The notes beneath the pieces were generated by a model. That model saw nothing but the letters and a program-made list of their open reading frames with translations, did no database searches and had not been told where the DNA came from. Shown here piece after piece: positions 44,660 to 54,461 of a stretch of 64,000 bases of DNA. How positions within the stretch are numbered: the first letter of the stretch is position 1; each line of letters starts with the position of its first letter. Made by a program: the position numbers and the translations under genes. This stretch comes from Halorientalis marina (lineage in GTDB: Archaea > Halobacteriota > Halobacteria > Halobacteriales > Haloarculaceae), in NCBI RefSeq assembly GCF_023028345.1, contig NZ_CP095487.1, positions 1,736,001 to 1,800,000 of the forward strand, read 5' to 3'.

Positions 44660-45517
44660 ATGGCGCAGCTGCCGTACCTCGTCGCCGCCGTCCTCTCGGT
44701 CGCCGGGCTCGTCGTGGTGGGATATCACGCCGCCCCGGACCGGGAACGGCTGTGGCTCATCGGGGCAGCCGTCGGCTACGGCTTTCTCCTCGAACAGGGC
44801 GCCATCGTCGTCTTCGAGCGGTACACCTACGCCCTCGATGGGTTCCCGATGACGCTGCTGGACGTGCCGCTCACCATCGCGTTCGCGTGGGCAGCCATCG
44901 TCTACTCGGCGCTCGAAACCGCCCGCGCGCTCGACCTCGATACGAGCGCGATCCCCGCGTTCACTGCGCTCTATCTCCTCCACGTCGACCTCGCCATCGA
45001 CGCCGTCGCCATCCGCATCCCCTTCTGGACGTGGGCCAACAGCGGCGCGTGGTTCGGGGTCCCCATCAACAACTTCGTCGGCTGGTACCTCATCGGCCTC
45101 CTCTTTTCGGGCGCGTACCTCATCGCCCACGACCGCATCGCCAGCCTGCCGCTCCGGGCGGGCGTCACCCTCACCGCCGCCGTTGCCTCACTGCTCGTCC
45201 TCCTCGAACTCTGGCTTCGAGTCGTCGCCGTCCACGGAGTGATCGCCCGGGCGCTCGGGTTCGCGGTCATGGTCGGTGCCGCGCTCGTCGTCGTCGCCGG
45301 GGCCGAGATCGACCCGCGACCCGTGTCGATCCTCGTCTCCGCGATTCCGGTGACGGTCCACCTGTTCTACCTCGCCGTGTTGCTCGGGTACGGGTACCAC
45401 CGCGACCAGCCACTTTTGCTCGTCGTCGCGGTGGCATTGCTGTTCGTCGGCGTCGCGCTCCACGCGCTGCCTGCCCTCCACGCTCGCCGGCGAGCCGGCG
45501 CGAGCGCCCGCTCGTGA
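44660..45517 (+). CDS. Carotenoid biosynthesis-type membrane protein (CruF/DUF422-like)
   Basis: A 285-residue membrane protein with about eight hydrophobic helices. The Tyr/Phe-rich EQGAIVVFERYTYALDGFP and IPFWTWANSGAWFGVPINNF match the DUF422 family that includes the bacterioruberin hydratase CruF. It is not next to the usual carotenoid genes, so it could be a paralogue with another hydratase or unknown role. ATG 44660 follows an AT-poor leader; no obvious TATA. Confidence 0.75.
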   Translation: MAQLPYLVAAVLSVAGLVVVGYHAAPDRERLWLIGAAVGYGFLLEQGAIVVFERYTYALDGFPMTLLDVPLTIAFAWAAIVYSALETARALDLDTSAIPAFTALYLLHVDLAIDAVAIRIPFWTWANSGAWFGVPINNFVGWYLIGLLFSGAYLIAHDRIASLPLRAGVTLTAAVASLLVLLELWLRVVAVHGVIARALGFAVMVGAALVVVAGAEIDPRPVSILVSAIPVTVHLFYLAVLLGYGYHRDQPLLLVVAVALLFVGVALHALPALHARRRAGASARS

Positions 45518-45565
45518 GGCACGACGGTCCGGACGTTTTTGCCCCCGGCAGCCGTTGGTGCCCCC

Positions 45566-46378
45566 ATGCGTTCCGGGCTCGTCGTCCTCCTGGGCTGCTG
45601 TCTCCTGCTGGCGGGGTGTAGCACGCTCACCGGGTCCGGTGCGGACGACGGCCGGTTCGACGACACCGTCACGCCCGTTCCGGTTTCGGACCCCGACCGG
45701 GACGGCTCGCCCCCGCCGGGACTCACGGAAGAGGGAATCGGGAGCATCTCCGTGCTGGTCCGAAACCACCGGGATGCCCTCGGCAACCAGTCGTACGTCA
45801 TGACGGAGTGGGAGCAGTCCCGGTCCATCCGGCCGGACCGCCCCGACATCCTCGTGACCCGCAGCGAGCAGATGCGCGTGGAGAGTGCCACCGTCTACAG
45901 CCACCGCCTCTCGCGAGTCCGGGCCACACCGAGCGGGTCCCGGGAGTTCATTCGGGCTACCTACGCGGACGGCGACCAGTGGCACCAGCGGACGATCAAC
46001 GGGACGAGCGAATCGTTCGCCGGCGGCCCGCTCCGCTCGGACCGCGACCGGTTCGCCTTCGCCGCCACCTTCGCGATGGAACAGTACCTCTCGGTCGGAA
46101 CCGCCTCGGTCGTCCCCCTCACGGAGAACGGCTCCACCATCTACCGCGTCCGCAACGAGCGGCCCGGCCGGTTCAACGACCACTGGTCGAACTACTCGGC
46201 GGTCGCCTACGTCGAACCCTCGGGGTTCGTCCGCCGGCTCTCCGTCTCCTACGTCGTCGACCACGGCGACGTCCGCGAGGTCGTCGCCTACCGCTTCGCC
46301 TACGAACGCCGCGGGAACGTCTCGACCGCGCCGCCGGACTGGCTCGAACGGGCCGACAGGGCGGCCGAATCGGAGTGA
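45566..46378 (+). CDS. Secreted lipoprotein of unknown function
   Basis: A 270-residue protein with a Sec-type signal and lipobox (VVLLGCCLLLAGCSTLTG). The mature part is polar and beta-rich, with segments such as RNHRDALGNQSYVMTEWEQS and SAVAYVEPSGFVRRLSVSYV. I recall similar unnamed haloarchaeal surface lipoproteins, and the fold could resemble LolA-type carriers, but nothing fixes a function. It starts 48 bases after the CruF-like gene and is followed by a cluster of four hairpins. Confidence 0.7.
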   Translation: MRSGLVVLLGCCLLLAGCSTLTGSGADDGRFDDTVTPVPVSDPDRDGSPPPGLTEEGIGSISVLVRNHRDALGNQSYVMTEWEQSRSIRPDRPDILVTRSEQMRVESATVYSHRLSRVRATPSGSREFIRATYADGDQWHQRTINGTSESFAGGPLRSDRDRFAFAATFAMEQYLSVGTASVVPLTENGSTIYRVRNERPGRFNDHWSNYSAVAYVEPSGFVRRLSVSYVVDHGDVREVVAYRFAYERRGNVSTAPPDWLERADRAAESE

Positions 46379-46407
46379 GTGGTTCTCCCGCGGTCCTCAC
46401 CTGACTC

Positions 46408-46556
46408 ACGGGCGGCGATGTCGCCCGTTGTCCATTCGGAGTCGCTCGCTTCGCTCACGACTCCCTGCTCGCGGGTCGTTCCTCCCCGCTCGCTCGTCCG
46501 GCGATTCTCCCTGCGGTCGAATCGCCCGTCGGTCGTCGCCCGCTGACCGACGACCG
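46408..46556. repeat. Cluster of four stem-loops between convergent genes
   Basis: Four consecutive perfect inverted repeats: ACGGGCG/CGCCCGT (46408-46428), GGAGTCG/CGACTCC (46438-46464), GGCGATTC/GAATCGCC (46500-46526) and CGGTCGTCG/CGACGACCG (46530-46556). They fill the space between a plus-strand lipoprotein gene and minus-strand fumC, so a bidirectional termination or mRNA-end role is likely. No U-run follows them. Confidence 0.6.
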
Positions 46557-46588
46557 CGGTTCGGACACGCTGTCGCGGTCCTCACCGG

Positions 46589-47998
46589 TCAGTCGTCGCC
46601 CAGAATCACCCGCTCCGTCATCTTCGCCGGGTCGAGCACCTCGTCGGCCTCCTCCTCGCTCAGGTAGCCCTTCTCCAGGACGACCTCGCGGATGGTCTTC
46701 CCGGACTTCATCGCTTCCTTGGCGACCTCGCTGGCCTTGTCGTAGCCGATGGCGGGGTTGAGCGCGGTCGCGAGCGCCATCGACTGTTTGACGCGTTCCT
46801 CGCAGTGTTCGCGGTCGGCCTCCAGTTTCGCGACGAACTTCTCGGCGAACACCTCGCTGGCGTTCGAGAGGAGATCGGCGCTCTGCAGGAAGTTGTGGGC
46901 GAGGACCGGCTTGTAGAGGTTCAGGTCGATCTGTCCCTCGGCGGCGCCGGCGGCCACGGCCGCATCGTTGCCCACGACCTGCTTGTGGACCTGGTTGACA
47001 GCCTCGGCGACGACGGGGTTGATCTTCCCGGGCATGATGGAGGACCCGGGCTGGTTCTCCGGCTGATCGATCTCGCCGAGGCCGTTCCGGGGCCCGGAAG
47101 CCAGCAGCCGGAGGTCGTTGGCGATCTTGTTCAGCGAGCCCGCGACCGTCCGCAGCGCGCCGTGGGCCTCGTTCATCGCGTCGTGGGCGGCCTGGGCCTC
47201 GAAGTGGTTGTCGGCCTCGCGGAACTCGATGCCCGTCTCCTCGCTGATGTACTCGGCGGCCTTCCCGGGGAACTCGGGGTGGGTGTTCAGGCCCGTGCCC
47301 GTCGCCGTCCCGCCGAGGGCGAGTTCGCTCAGGCGCTCCTCGGTGCTCTCGGCGCGTTCGATGCCCTTCTCGACCTGGGTGCGGTAGCCGCCGAACTCCT
47401 GGCCGAGCGTGACTGGCGTCGCGTCCTGGAGGTGCGTGCGGCCGGTCTTGACCACGTCCTCGTACTCGCTTTCTTTCTCACCGAGTGCGTCGGCGAGCGT
47501 CTCCAGGGCCGGAAGCAGGTCCTTCTCGACGGCTTCGAGGGCGGCGACGTGCATCGCGGTCGGAATCACGTCGTTGCTTGACTGCCCGTAGTTGACGTGG
47601 TCGTTGGGGTGGATCTCCCGGGAGCCGATCTCGCCGCCGTAGATCTCGGTGGCGCGGTTGGCGATGACCTCGTTCGCGTTCATGTTCGAGGAGGTGCCGC
47701 TGCCGGTCTGGAACACGTCGACCGGGAACTGGTCGTCGTGCTCGCCGGCGATGACCTCGTCGGCGGCCTCGATGATCGGCTCGGCTTTCTCCGCCTCGAC
47801 CAGTCCGAGGTCGAGGTTGGCCTGTGCGGCGCCCTTCTTCACGACCCCGAGCGCGCGGACGAACCGGCGGCCGAAGGAGATTCCCGAGATGGGGAAGTTC
47901 GCCAGCGCGCGCTGTGTCTGTGCGCCCCAGTAGGCGTCCGCGGGCACCTGCATCTCGCCGAGGCTGTCCCGCTCCGTGCGATAATCGTCGTCAGTCAT
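46589..47998 (-). CDS. fumC: Fumarate hydratase, class II
   Basis: A 469-residue citric-acid-cycle enzyme that interconverts fumarate and malate. The family signature GSSIMPGKINPV is intact near residue 320. Other active-site loops are [25 protein letters not shown] and TGRTHLQDATPV. Class II enzymes are Fe-S-free. Length and ends match the family; ATG 47998 chosen. Confidence 0.95.
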   Translation of the reverse strand: MTDDDYRTERDSLGEMQVPADAYWGAQTQRALANFPISGISFGRRFVRALGVVKKGAAQANLDLGLVEAEKAEPIIEAADEVIAGEHDDQFPVDVFQTGSGTSSNMNANEVIANRATEIYGGEIGSREIHPNDHVNYGQSSNDVIPTAMHVAALEAVEKDLLPALETLADALGEKESEYEDVVKTGRTHLQDATPVTLGQEFGGYRTQVEKGIERAESTEERLSELALGGTATGTGLNTHPEFPGKAAEYISEETGIEFREADNHFEAQAAHDAMNEAHGALRTVAGSLNKIANDLRLLASGPRNGLGEIDQPENQPGSSIMPGKINPVVAEAVNQVHKQVVGNDAAVAAGAAEGQIDLNLYKPVLAHNFLQSADLLSNASEVFAEKFVAKLEADREHCEERVKQSMALATALNPAIGYDKASEVAKEAMKSGKTIREVVLEKGYLSEEEADEVLDPAKMTERVILGDD

Positions 47999-48042
47999 GC
48001 TCGTCCGGAGGTGCGAACGGAACGGTCCTAAAACGATTGGAT

Positions 48043-49689
48043 TTAGCCCGCCGTACTGCCCCGCTCGCGGATGCTCGCCTGCAACCGGTCGCGCCCGGTA
48101 TCGTAGATGCGTGCCGCCTCGTCCGCGTCGATGTCGTAGGCCGTCGCGTCCTGCCGCCCCAGAAGCGACGAGGTGGCGGTGTCGGCGGTCAGATGTGCGA
48201 GGCCGAGACGGCGCTGGAAGAGCGACCGCGACCGGATGACCGTCTGGAGTCGGTAGTACGGCACCACACGTGTCTGTCGCCGCCAGAAGCCGTTTCTGAC
48301 GACGAACTGCTCCTCGCCGACGTGGTAGCCGCGGTGTTTCCACTTGTAGTGAGCCGCCACCGGCACCGCGACGAGCAGGCCGGCCGGGACGTACCAGAGC
48401 GTGAAGCCGGCGACGAACTGCGCGACGATCCACAGCGCGCCGGTCAGGGCGGCGACGGCCAGCGCGTACCGGACGGCGTACCGTCGGCGCGCTCGTTTCG
48501 GCGGCCGCGTAAATTCCAACTCGCCGAACGGTTCGAGATCGCGGGCGAGCGACATGGTGCGGTCACGAGCCGCCAGCGGAATCGCCGACTGCGCGCCGCC
48601 CGAATTGGACTGCCCGGGACTGTACCCCGCGGTCTCGACGGTCAGCCCCGCGTAGCCCAGCCACCGCATCAGGACGTTCTCCTCGATAGTGAGCGTCTGG
48701 ACCTTGTCGGTCGGGATCGAACCGCTGTACCGCTGGAGCAGGCCCCGTTCGTAGACCAGGTCCTCGCCCAGTCGCCCGAGCGTGAAATTGTAATACTCGA
48801 CGAAGGTGAGGCCGGCGCTGACGAGCCACGTCCCGAGGGCCACGAACACCAGTCCGATCAGCGCCGTCAGGAAGGCGAGGTCGGGCGTTTCCCCGATGGT
48901 TCCCGGGTCGACCGGGACGCCGACGACCCCCGAAACGAGGCTGAGCAGCGCGTCCTGTGCGACCGGGAGGCCGACGACGAACACGAGGATCGACGCCGCC
49001 CGGAACGAGGCCAGCGAGAGGAGGACGAGTTCCGTCGACGACAGCGCGAAGATGAGCGACGGCGTCCCGAAATCGTCGGTCTCGTCCGCTCGGCCGAGTT
49101 CGTCGGGTTCTCCGACGCCGGTTGCACCGTCGCCGGGTGTCGTTCCCGTGGTGGCGGCCCCGGGGACGTCATCACCCGCTTCGGCCGTGGCCGCCGCGTC
49201 CGCGTCGGCCGCGGTGTCACCGCTCCGGGTTTCCCCGCGTGCGGCAGCGCGGCGCTCGCGAATCTCCCGCTGGATGCGGCGCGCCTCGTCGGCGCCGACG
49301 AAGTTCAGTTGCCCCTCGGTCTCGGAGCCGCCGGCGGTCTCGATGCTCACGACGGCGACGCCGACGAACCGGTGGAAGATGCTCTCGGTGATGTCGACGT
49401 TCTGGACGCGCCGGTAGGGAATCTCCCGCTCCTGGCGGCCGAACACGCCCGAGGCGATATCGAAGGTGTCCGGCGTCAGTTCGTACTCGAAGCGGTAGTA
49501 GTAGGCGATCTGGTGGCCGAGGCCGGCGAGGAAGGCGAGCGGAAAGAGCACGAACACCAGGTCGATGGGGAGGTCGACCACGTTCGATAGCGCGCCGCTC
49601 CCGATGCCGAAAATGAAAAAGACGAACGACGCGGCGAGCACGCCCCGCTGGAGGCCACGCAGGACGGCGCTCAGCGGGTGGAGTTTCAT
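48043..49689 (-). CDS. Membrane protein with repeated bPH domains (YdbT-like)
   Basis: A 548-residue protein with paired hydrophobic helices alternating with bacterial PH domains (DUF304). Three bPH repeats are visible, around 65-140, 285-345 and 455-530. Each has the motif of a strand plus arginine-glutamine-x-valine/x-threonine, such as PYRRVQNVDITES, PTDKVQTLTIEE and PYYRLQTVIRSR. An Ala/Asp-rich loop interrupts the first unit. The start overlaps the stop of the preceding bPH gene by four bases. The YdbS/YdbT pair in bacteria has no firm function. Confidence 0.85.
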   Translation of the reverse strand: MKLHPLSAVLRGLQRGVLAASFVFFIFGIGSGALSNVVDLPIDLVFVLFPLAFLAGLGHQIAYYYRFEYELTPDTFDIASGVFGRQEREIPYRRVQNVDITESIFHRFVGVAVVSIETAGGSETEGQLNFVGADEARRIQREIRERRAAARGETRSGDTAADADAAATAEAGDDVPGAATTGTTPGDGATGVGEPDELGRADETDDFGTPSLIFALSSTELVLLSLASFRAASILVFVVGLPVAQDALLSLVSGVVGVPVDPGTIGETPDLAFLTALIGLVFVALGTWLVSAGLTFVEYYNFTLGRLGEDLVYERGLLQRYSGSIPTDKVQTLTIEENVLMRWLGYAGLTVETAGYSPGQSNSGGAQSAIPLAARDRTMSLARDLEPFGELEFTRPPKRARRRYAVRYALAVAALTGALWIVAQFVAGFTLWYVPAGLLVAVPVAAHYKWKHRGYHVGEEQFVVRNGFWRRQTRVVPYYRLQTVIRSRSLFQRRLGLAHLTADTATSSLLGRQDATAYDIDADEAARIYDTGRDRLQASIRERGSTAG

Positions 49690-50144
49690 ACCGCGTCCTC
49701 CGGCTCGCTCTCGATTGCCAGGTCGCGCAGTCGGTTCCGGAGTTTCTCTGCCCGGTCGGGGGACAGGCCCGGAATCGTCACGTCGGCACCGCGTGACCCG
49801 GCGGTGTAGACGACGACGCTCGACAGGCCGAGCAGGCGGTCGAGGGGGCCACGCTGCGTGTCGACGTGCTGGATGCGGACGAATGGAACGGCCGTCTCGA
49901 CTCTCGTCAGGACCCCACGCTTGAGTTCGAGCGCGTCGGACTCGACGGCGAACCGCCAGCTCCGATAGAGGAGGAGTGTATGGACGAGTCCGATAGCGAG
50001 CAGGCCGCCACCGACGGCGGCCCCGCCGAGCGGCGACCGCCCGAAGCGGACGAGGACGACCGCAATCACCGCGCCGACGACCAGCGCCACGGCGAGCCGT
50101 GTCAGCGCCCAGCGGAGCCTGATCCGTGAGTGGAGGGCTTCCAT
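49686..50144 (-). CDS. Small bPH-domain membrane protein (YdbS-like)
   Basis: A 152-residue protein with two N-terminal transmembrane helices (LVVGAVIAVVLVRFG and VGGGLLAIGLVHTLLLY) followed by one bPH domain containing VPFVRIQHVDTQRGPLDRLL. It is translationally coupled to the larger bPH protein at 48043, and the pair likely forms a membrane complex. ATG 50144 is the first sensible start. Confidence 0.85.
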   Translation of the reverse strand: MEALHSRIRLRWALTRLAVALVVGAVIAVVLVRFGRSPLGGAAVGGGLLAIGLVHTLLLYRSWRFAVESDALELKRGVLTRVETAVPFVRIQHVDTQRGPLDRLLGLSSVVVYTAGSRGADVTIPGLSPDRAEKLRNRLRDLAIESEPEDAV

Positions 50145-50350
50145 ACCTCTCGCTCCGGTCGGGGGCCGTGAAAAGGTGACGGAGGGCGGCGCACCCGAAT
50201 CGCCGCCAGGCACCGGACGGCGTCCCCGGCCAGCCCGGTTCCGCGTCCGGTCGGTCGCCCGTGTTCCCCCGAGTGCCAGCGCTGCTGCGCGCCCGATATC
50301 CAACTAGTGAGGCATCAGGTGCATATCACTACTGATTCTTGAGGACCGTA

Positions 50351-51859
50351 ATGGGCGCAGAGGGCCAGACTGAAATCGGGCAGGATGCAGAGCTGAAAAT
50401 CACGAACGAGAACAGGACCGACGTCGACGGACTGCAACTCGCCGAGGACATCGGCATCGACGAGACCGAGATCCAGTGGCGGAAGGCGTTCACGGGCTTC
50501 GACGACGCGGACGCTCGGCGTCTCGCCGAACTCTCGGACGTGTTCGAGGACGTGGCGGGCGATCTCGTCGACGACTTCTACGAGCACCTTCAGTCGTTCG
50601 ACGAGAGCGTCGCGATCCTCCAGTCGTCCTCGAAGGGCATCGAGATGCTGAAAGCGGACCAGCGACAGTACCTCACGGCTCTCGGCCGGGGGTCGTACGA
50701 CGAGTCGTACTTCCGGCGGCGGGCCAGGATCGGCAAGATTCACGACATGCTGGACCTCGGGCCGAAGATCTACCTCGGGGCATACAGCATCTACTACCAG
50801 GGCGTGATCGAGGCCATCGCCGAGGCGACGACGACGGAACTGGTTCCCGACGACGCGAGCGCGGAGACGAGAGAGACGGTCGAAGCGGTGTCGGACGCCA
50901 TCGTCGAGCGGACGCTCTCGACGCTGAAACTCCTCAACCTCGACCAGCAGGTGGCGATGGACACCTACATCGACGCGTACAGCAAGGACCTCGAAGACGA
51001 ACTCGACCGACAGGAGGCCGTCTCCTCGTCGGTCACCGAGTCCGTCGACGACCTCCTGTCGATGTCCGGATCGGTGACGCGCAGTTCCCAGGAAATCTCC
51101 GAGCTGACCGGGACGCAGGTCGAGAACATGAACACGATCTCCGCGGAGGTGTCGAACCTCTCGGCGACGGTCGAAGAGGTCGCCTCGACGGCCGACGAGG
51201 TCGACACGATGACCACGGACACCGTCGAGATGGCGGCCGAGGGGCGAACGGCCGCAGAGGACGCCATCACGGTCATGGAAGACGTCTCGGCGTCGGCGGG
51301 GGCGGTCAGGGACGACGTCGACGCGTTACAGACGCGGGTCGGCGAGATCGACGAGATCGCCGAGGTGATCAACGACATCGCCGACCAGACGAACATCCTC
51401 GCGTTGAACGCCTCCATCGAGGCCGCACGGGCGGGGCAGGCCGGCGAAGGGTTCGCCGTCGTCGCCGACGAGGTCAAGGACCTCGCCGAGGAGTCCCAGG
51501 AGTACGCCGGACAGATCGAGTCGATGATCGACAACATCCAGAACGACACCGACGAGACCGTCGCGAGTCTGGAGCGCACCACTCGACAGGTGGAAGACGG
51601 GATGGAGCGCGTCGAGGACGCGATGGAGACCCTCGTCGACATCGTCGAACAGGTCCGGACGGTGGCCGACGGCATCCAGGAGGTGGCGGACGCGACCGAC
51701 GACCAGGCCGCCTCCGCCGAGGAAGTCGCGAGCATGATCGACGAGGCCACCGACGACATCTCCGAGATCGCCGACGAAATCGAGGACGTCGCGGCCGCGA
51801 ACGAACAGCAGCGTCAACAGATCGAGGAGATTCGCGAGACCGTCGACCGCCTGCACTGA
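50351..51859 (+). CDS. hemAT: Globin-coupled aerotaxis transducer HemAT
   Basis: A 502-residue soluble chemoreceptor. The N-terminal globin (about 30-190) has the proximal haem ligand His131 in ARIGKIHDMLDLGPKIY. The C-terminal signalling coiled coil contains [19 protein letters not shown] and long heptad stretches on both sides. HemAT binds oxygen and signals to CheA for aerotaxis. A TATA-like GCATATCAC lies about 28 bases before ATG 50351, so it is probably leaderless. Confidence 0.95.
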   Translation: MGAEGQTEIGQDAELKITNENRTDVDGLQLAEDIGIDETEIQWRKAFTGFDDADARRLAELSDVFEDVAGDLVDDFYEHLQSFDESVAILQSSSKGIEMLKADQRQYLTALGRGSYDESYFRRRARIGKIHDMLDLGPKIYLGAYSIYYQGVIEAIAEATTTELVPDDASAETRETVEAVSDAIVERTLSTLKLLNLDQQVAMDTYIDAYSKDLEDELDRQEAVSSSVTESVDDLLSMSGSVTRSSQEISELTGTQVENMNTISAEVSNLSATVEEVASTADEVDTMTTDTVEMAAEGRTAAEDAITVMEDVSASAGAVRDDVDALQTRVGEIDEIAEVINDIADQTNILALNASIEAARAGQAGEGFAVVADEVKDLAEESQEYAGQIESMIDNIQNDTDETVASLERTTRQVEDGMERVEDAMETLVDIVEQVRTVADGIQEVADATDDQAASAEEVASMIDEATDDISEIADEIEDVAAANEQQRQQIEEIRETVDRLH

Positions 51860-51899
51860 TCGCGGGCGGGAGCGTGGCGCGCCGATTGGGGCTGCTCGT

Positions 51900-52880
51900 T
51901 CACGTCCAGCGGTCCAGCCCGGTCTGGACGCAGGCGTCCGCGATCCGCTCGAAGCCGCGTTCGACCTCCGCTGGCGCGACGCCCCACTCGTCGACCACGA
52001 ACTCGCGAGCGGCGTCCACGTCCGGCTCGATTCCGGTCTCGAACTCGTAGTCGTCGGTCACCGGCGGGTCACGGAAGAGGTCTCGAACGCGGTCGACGTT
52101 CTCGATGTGGACCCCGCGGGCCTCGAAGACGCCCCAGATGTCGCCGTGTTCGCGGACGGCTTTCACGGCCGTCTTCGGGCCGATGCCTTTGACGCCCTCG
52201 TTGAAGTCCGTCCCACAGAGGATGCCGACGTCGATGAGTTGCTCCCAGGTGAGGTCGTGTTCGGCCAGCGTCGCGTCGAGGTCCATGCACTCGGGGTCGC
52301 CCGAGGAGGTGAGCTGTCGGAGGGTCAGCGGCGAGCCGAACAGCAGGGCGTCGTAGTCCTCGGTGCCGGCGTAGTCGACCGACCCCGTGCGGGCCATGTG
52401 TGCGGCCTGTGCCTCGCCCTCGGCTGGGGCCTCGACCACGGGCACGTCGAGCAGGCCGAGCAGTTCGCGGGTGGTGTCGACGATGGTGTCGGTCAGCCGC
52501 TGGGTCTGTGAGTCGAGGCGAGCGATCTCGGCGCTGTCGCCGCGCTCGCGGGCGGCTTCGAGTTTCTCCTCGCGTTTCTCGCGTTCCTCGCGCCGGCGCT
52601 CGACCTCGTCGTCCTTGAGGTCGGTGACGCCGCCGTCGAAGACGAAGACGGGCGTTACCTCGTGGTCGAGAAACTTCGGGAGCCCCTGGACGACGCCGAT
52701 CAGGTTCGCGACCTCCGTGCCGTCGGCGGTGGTGTAGGCCGAGTCGCGGGTGAACCGGACCGTCGTCGTCAGATACCGGTAGAGCCAGTTGTGCGCGTCG
52801 ATGGCCACGACGGCCCCGCCGAGCTCGTCGTACGGCCGGGGTTCGATGACCGCGAGATCGCGCAGATCAGCGTTTCCCAT
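51900..52880 (-). CDS. fen: Flap endonuclease 1
   Basis: A 326-residue structure-specific nuclease for Okazaki-fragment and repair flaps. Metal-binding acidic residues appear in [48 protein letters not shown] and the helix-two-turn-helix [18 protein letters not shown]. The C-terminus QTGLDRWT is a PCNA-interaction box variant. Start taken at the second ATG so that the protein begins MGNAD; Gly2 is needed for FEN1 catalysis. Confidence 0.94.
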   Translation of the reverse strand: MGNADLRDLAVIEPRPYDELGGAVVAIDAHNWLYRYLTTTVRFTRDSAYTTADGTEVANLIGVVQGLPKFLDHEVTPVFVFDGGVTDLKDDEVERRREEREKREEKLEAARERGDSAEIARLDSQTQRLTDTIVDTTRELLGLLDVPVVEAPAEGEAQAAHMARTGSVDYAGTEDYDALLFGSPLTLRQLTSSGDPECMDLDATLAEHDLTWEQLIDVGILCGTDFNEGVKGIGPKTAVKAVREHGDIWGVFEARGVHIENVDRVRDLFRDPPVTDDYEFETGIEPDVDAAREFVVDEWGVAPAEVERGFERIADACVQTGLDRWT

Positions 52881-52964
52881 CATCCGCGCGTTCGGGCGGC
52901 CGGCGCTTGAATCCCCCGTTCCGATTGGCGAGCGATTATATATCCGGGGAAGAATGTGTCAGGT

Positions 52965-54419
52965 ATGTCGGACGACAGCTCGCCGTCTCGACGGTCCCTG
53001 CTTCGCGCCCTCGGTGTCGTCGGCGCCGCCGGCGGTGTCGGCGTCGCCGCGAGCGAGACATCGAGAACCACCGGCTCCGCCACGGCCGCCCGGCAGACCC
53101 CCTCCACGTGGCCCCAGATCGGCTTCGACGCCGCCAAGACCGGTACCGTCGGGCGCGGGAGCCTCCCCGCCGCACCGCGGGGCCGGCTCTGGCGCGCCCG
53201 CGAGGGCGAAGAGGGGTTCTCCGCCCCCGTCGCCGACGGGGACCGGGTCTACTACGGTCACGACGAAGGCCTGACGGCCGTCGACGCGGAGACCGGCGAA
53301 ATCGCCTGGACGCGAACCGTCGGAACCGTCCGCGGGGCGCCCGCAATCGGCACGGACTTCGTCTACGCCGGAACGAACCGCTCGACCGTCACGGCTCGCG
53401 ACCCGGACCTCGGCGGCCAGGAGTGGAGCCGAGACGTCGACGGGCCGGTCTACGCCGACCTGACGGTCACCGGCGACACGGTCTTCGTCGGGACCATCGA
53501 CGGCGGCGTGACGGCGCTCGACGCCGACAGTGGGACCCCAGCATGGACGACCGACGTCGACGCCCGAATCGACCACGCCCCGGCCTACGACGCCGAGAGC
53601 GAACGGGTGTTCGTCGTGGACCGCGACGACGGGGTCACGGCGCTGGCGGCCGACGACGGCGAGGTCCTGTGGGAATCGAGCACACGCGCCCGGGCCACCG
53701 GCGCGCCGACGGTCTCCGAGGGGAGCCTCATCGTCGTGAACGAGATCGGCGACGTCCACGCCTTCTCGATCAGCAACGGCGACGAGCGGTGGCTGGAGCG
53801 AACGAGCGAGGCGATTACGGGGTCGCCGGCCGTCGACGACGACGGCCTCTACATCGGCACGGAGGAAGGGGACGTCCGCGCACAGTCGACCGTGGCCGGG
53901 TCCCGGCAGTGGCTCACCTCGGTCCCTGGCGTGCCGGTGACCGATCCGATCCTCGTCGGGGACACCGTCCTCGTCGCGACCGACCGCGGGCGTGTGGTCG
54001 CGCTCGACCGCGAGGACGGCGACGAGCGCTGGCGGTTCTCCATCGAGGGCACGCCAGTCGAGGGGCTCGCGCTGGCGAGCGACCGCCTGTTCTACGTCCA
54101 GTCGAACGGGCGCGTGACCGGGCTCGGGACCGTCACCACGCCGACGCCGACGGCGACCGCGACGCCGACGACGACAGAAACACCCACGCCGACGACCACC
54201 GAGACGCCCACAACGACCACGACGACGGCGACCCCGACCACGACGGAGACGCCGACAGCGACGATGACCGAACCGCCGACGGCGACCGACGTGCCGACCG
54301 GGACCGTGACGCCGACGGAGACGGCGACGCGGCTGTTCGGTCCCGGCTTCGGCCCGCTTGCGGCCGCGGCGGCGCTCGGCCTCGTCGCCTGGCGGGCGGT
54401 CCGGGACGCCGACGACTGA
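52965..54419 (+). CDS. Exported PQQ-repeat propeller with Tat signal and PGF-CTERM
   Basis: A 484-residue surface protein. The Tat motif SRRSLLRALGVVG comes first, then repeated PQQ-type blades (such as GLTAVDAETGEIAWTRTVG and GVTALDADSGTPAWTTDV), a Thr/Pro stalk and a C-terminal PGF-CTERM anchor (LFGPGFGPLAAAAALGLVAW) with two Arg near the end, for processing by an archaeosortase. A TATA element GATTATATATC about 30 bases upstream implies a leaderless transcript. Blade function (scaffold or dehydrogenase) is unknown; PQQ ligands are not evident. Confidence 0.85.
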   Translation: MSDDSSPSRRSLLRALGVVGAAGGVGVAASETSRTTGSATAARQTPSTWPQIGFDAAKTGTVGRGSLPAAPRGRLWRAREGEEGFSAPVADGDRVYYGHDEGLTAVDAETGEIAWTRTVGTVRGAPAIGTDFVYAGTNRSTVTARDPDLGGQEWSRDVDGPVYADLTVTGDTVFVGTIDGGVTALDADSGTPAWTTDVDARIDHAPAYDAESERVFVVDRDDGVTALAADDGEVLWESSTRARATGAPTVSEGSLIVVNEIGDVHAFSISNGDERWLERTSEAITGSPAVDDDGLYIGTEEGDVRAQSTVAGSRQWLTSVPGVPVTDPILVGDTVLVATDRGRVVALDREDGDERWRFSIEGTPVEGLALASDRLFYVQSNGRVTGLGTVTTPTPTATATPTTTETPTPTTTETPTTTTTTATPTTTETPTATMTEPPTATDVPTGTVTPTETATRLFGPGFGPLAAAAALGLVAWRAVRDADD

Positions 54420-54461
54420 CCGGCCGGTGGGCTTATCTCGCTCCCACCGAATGGCACGTGC

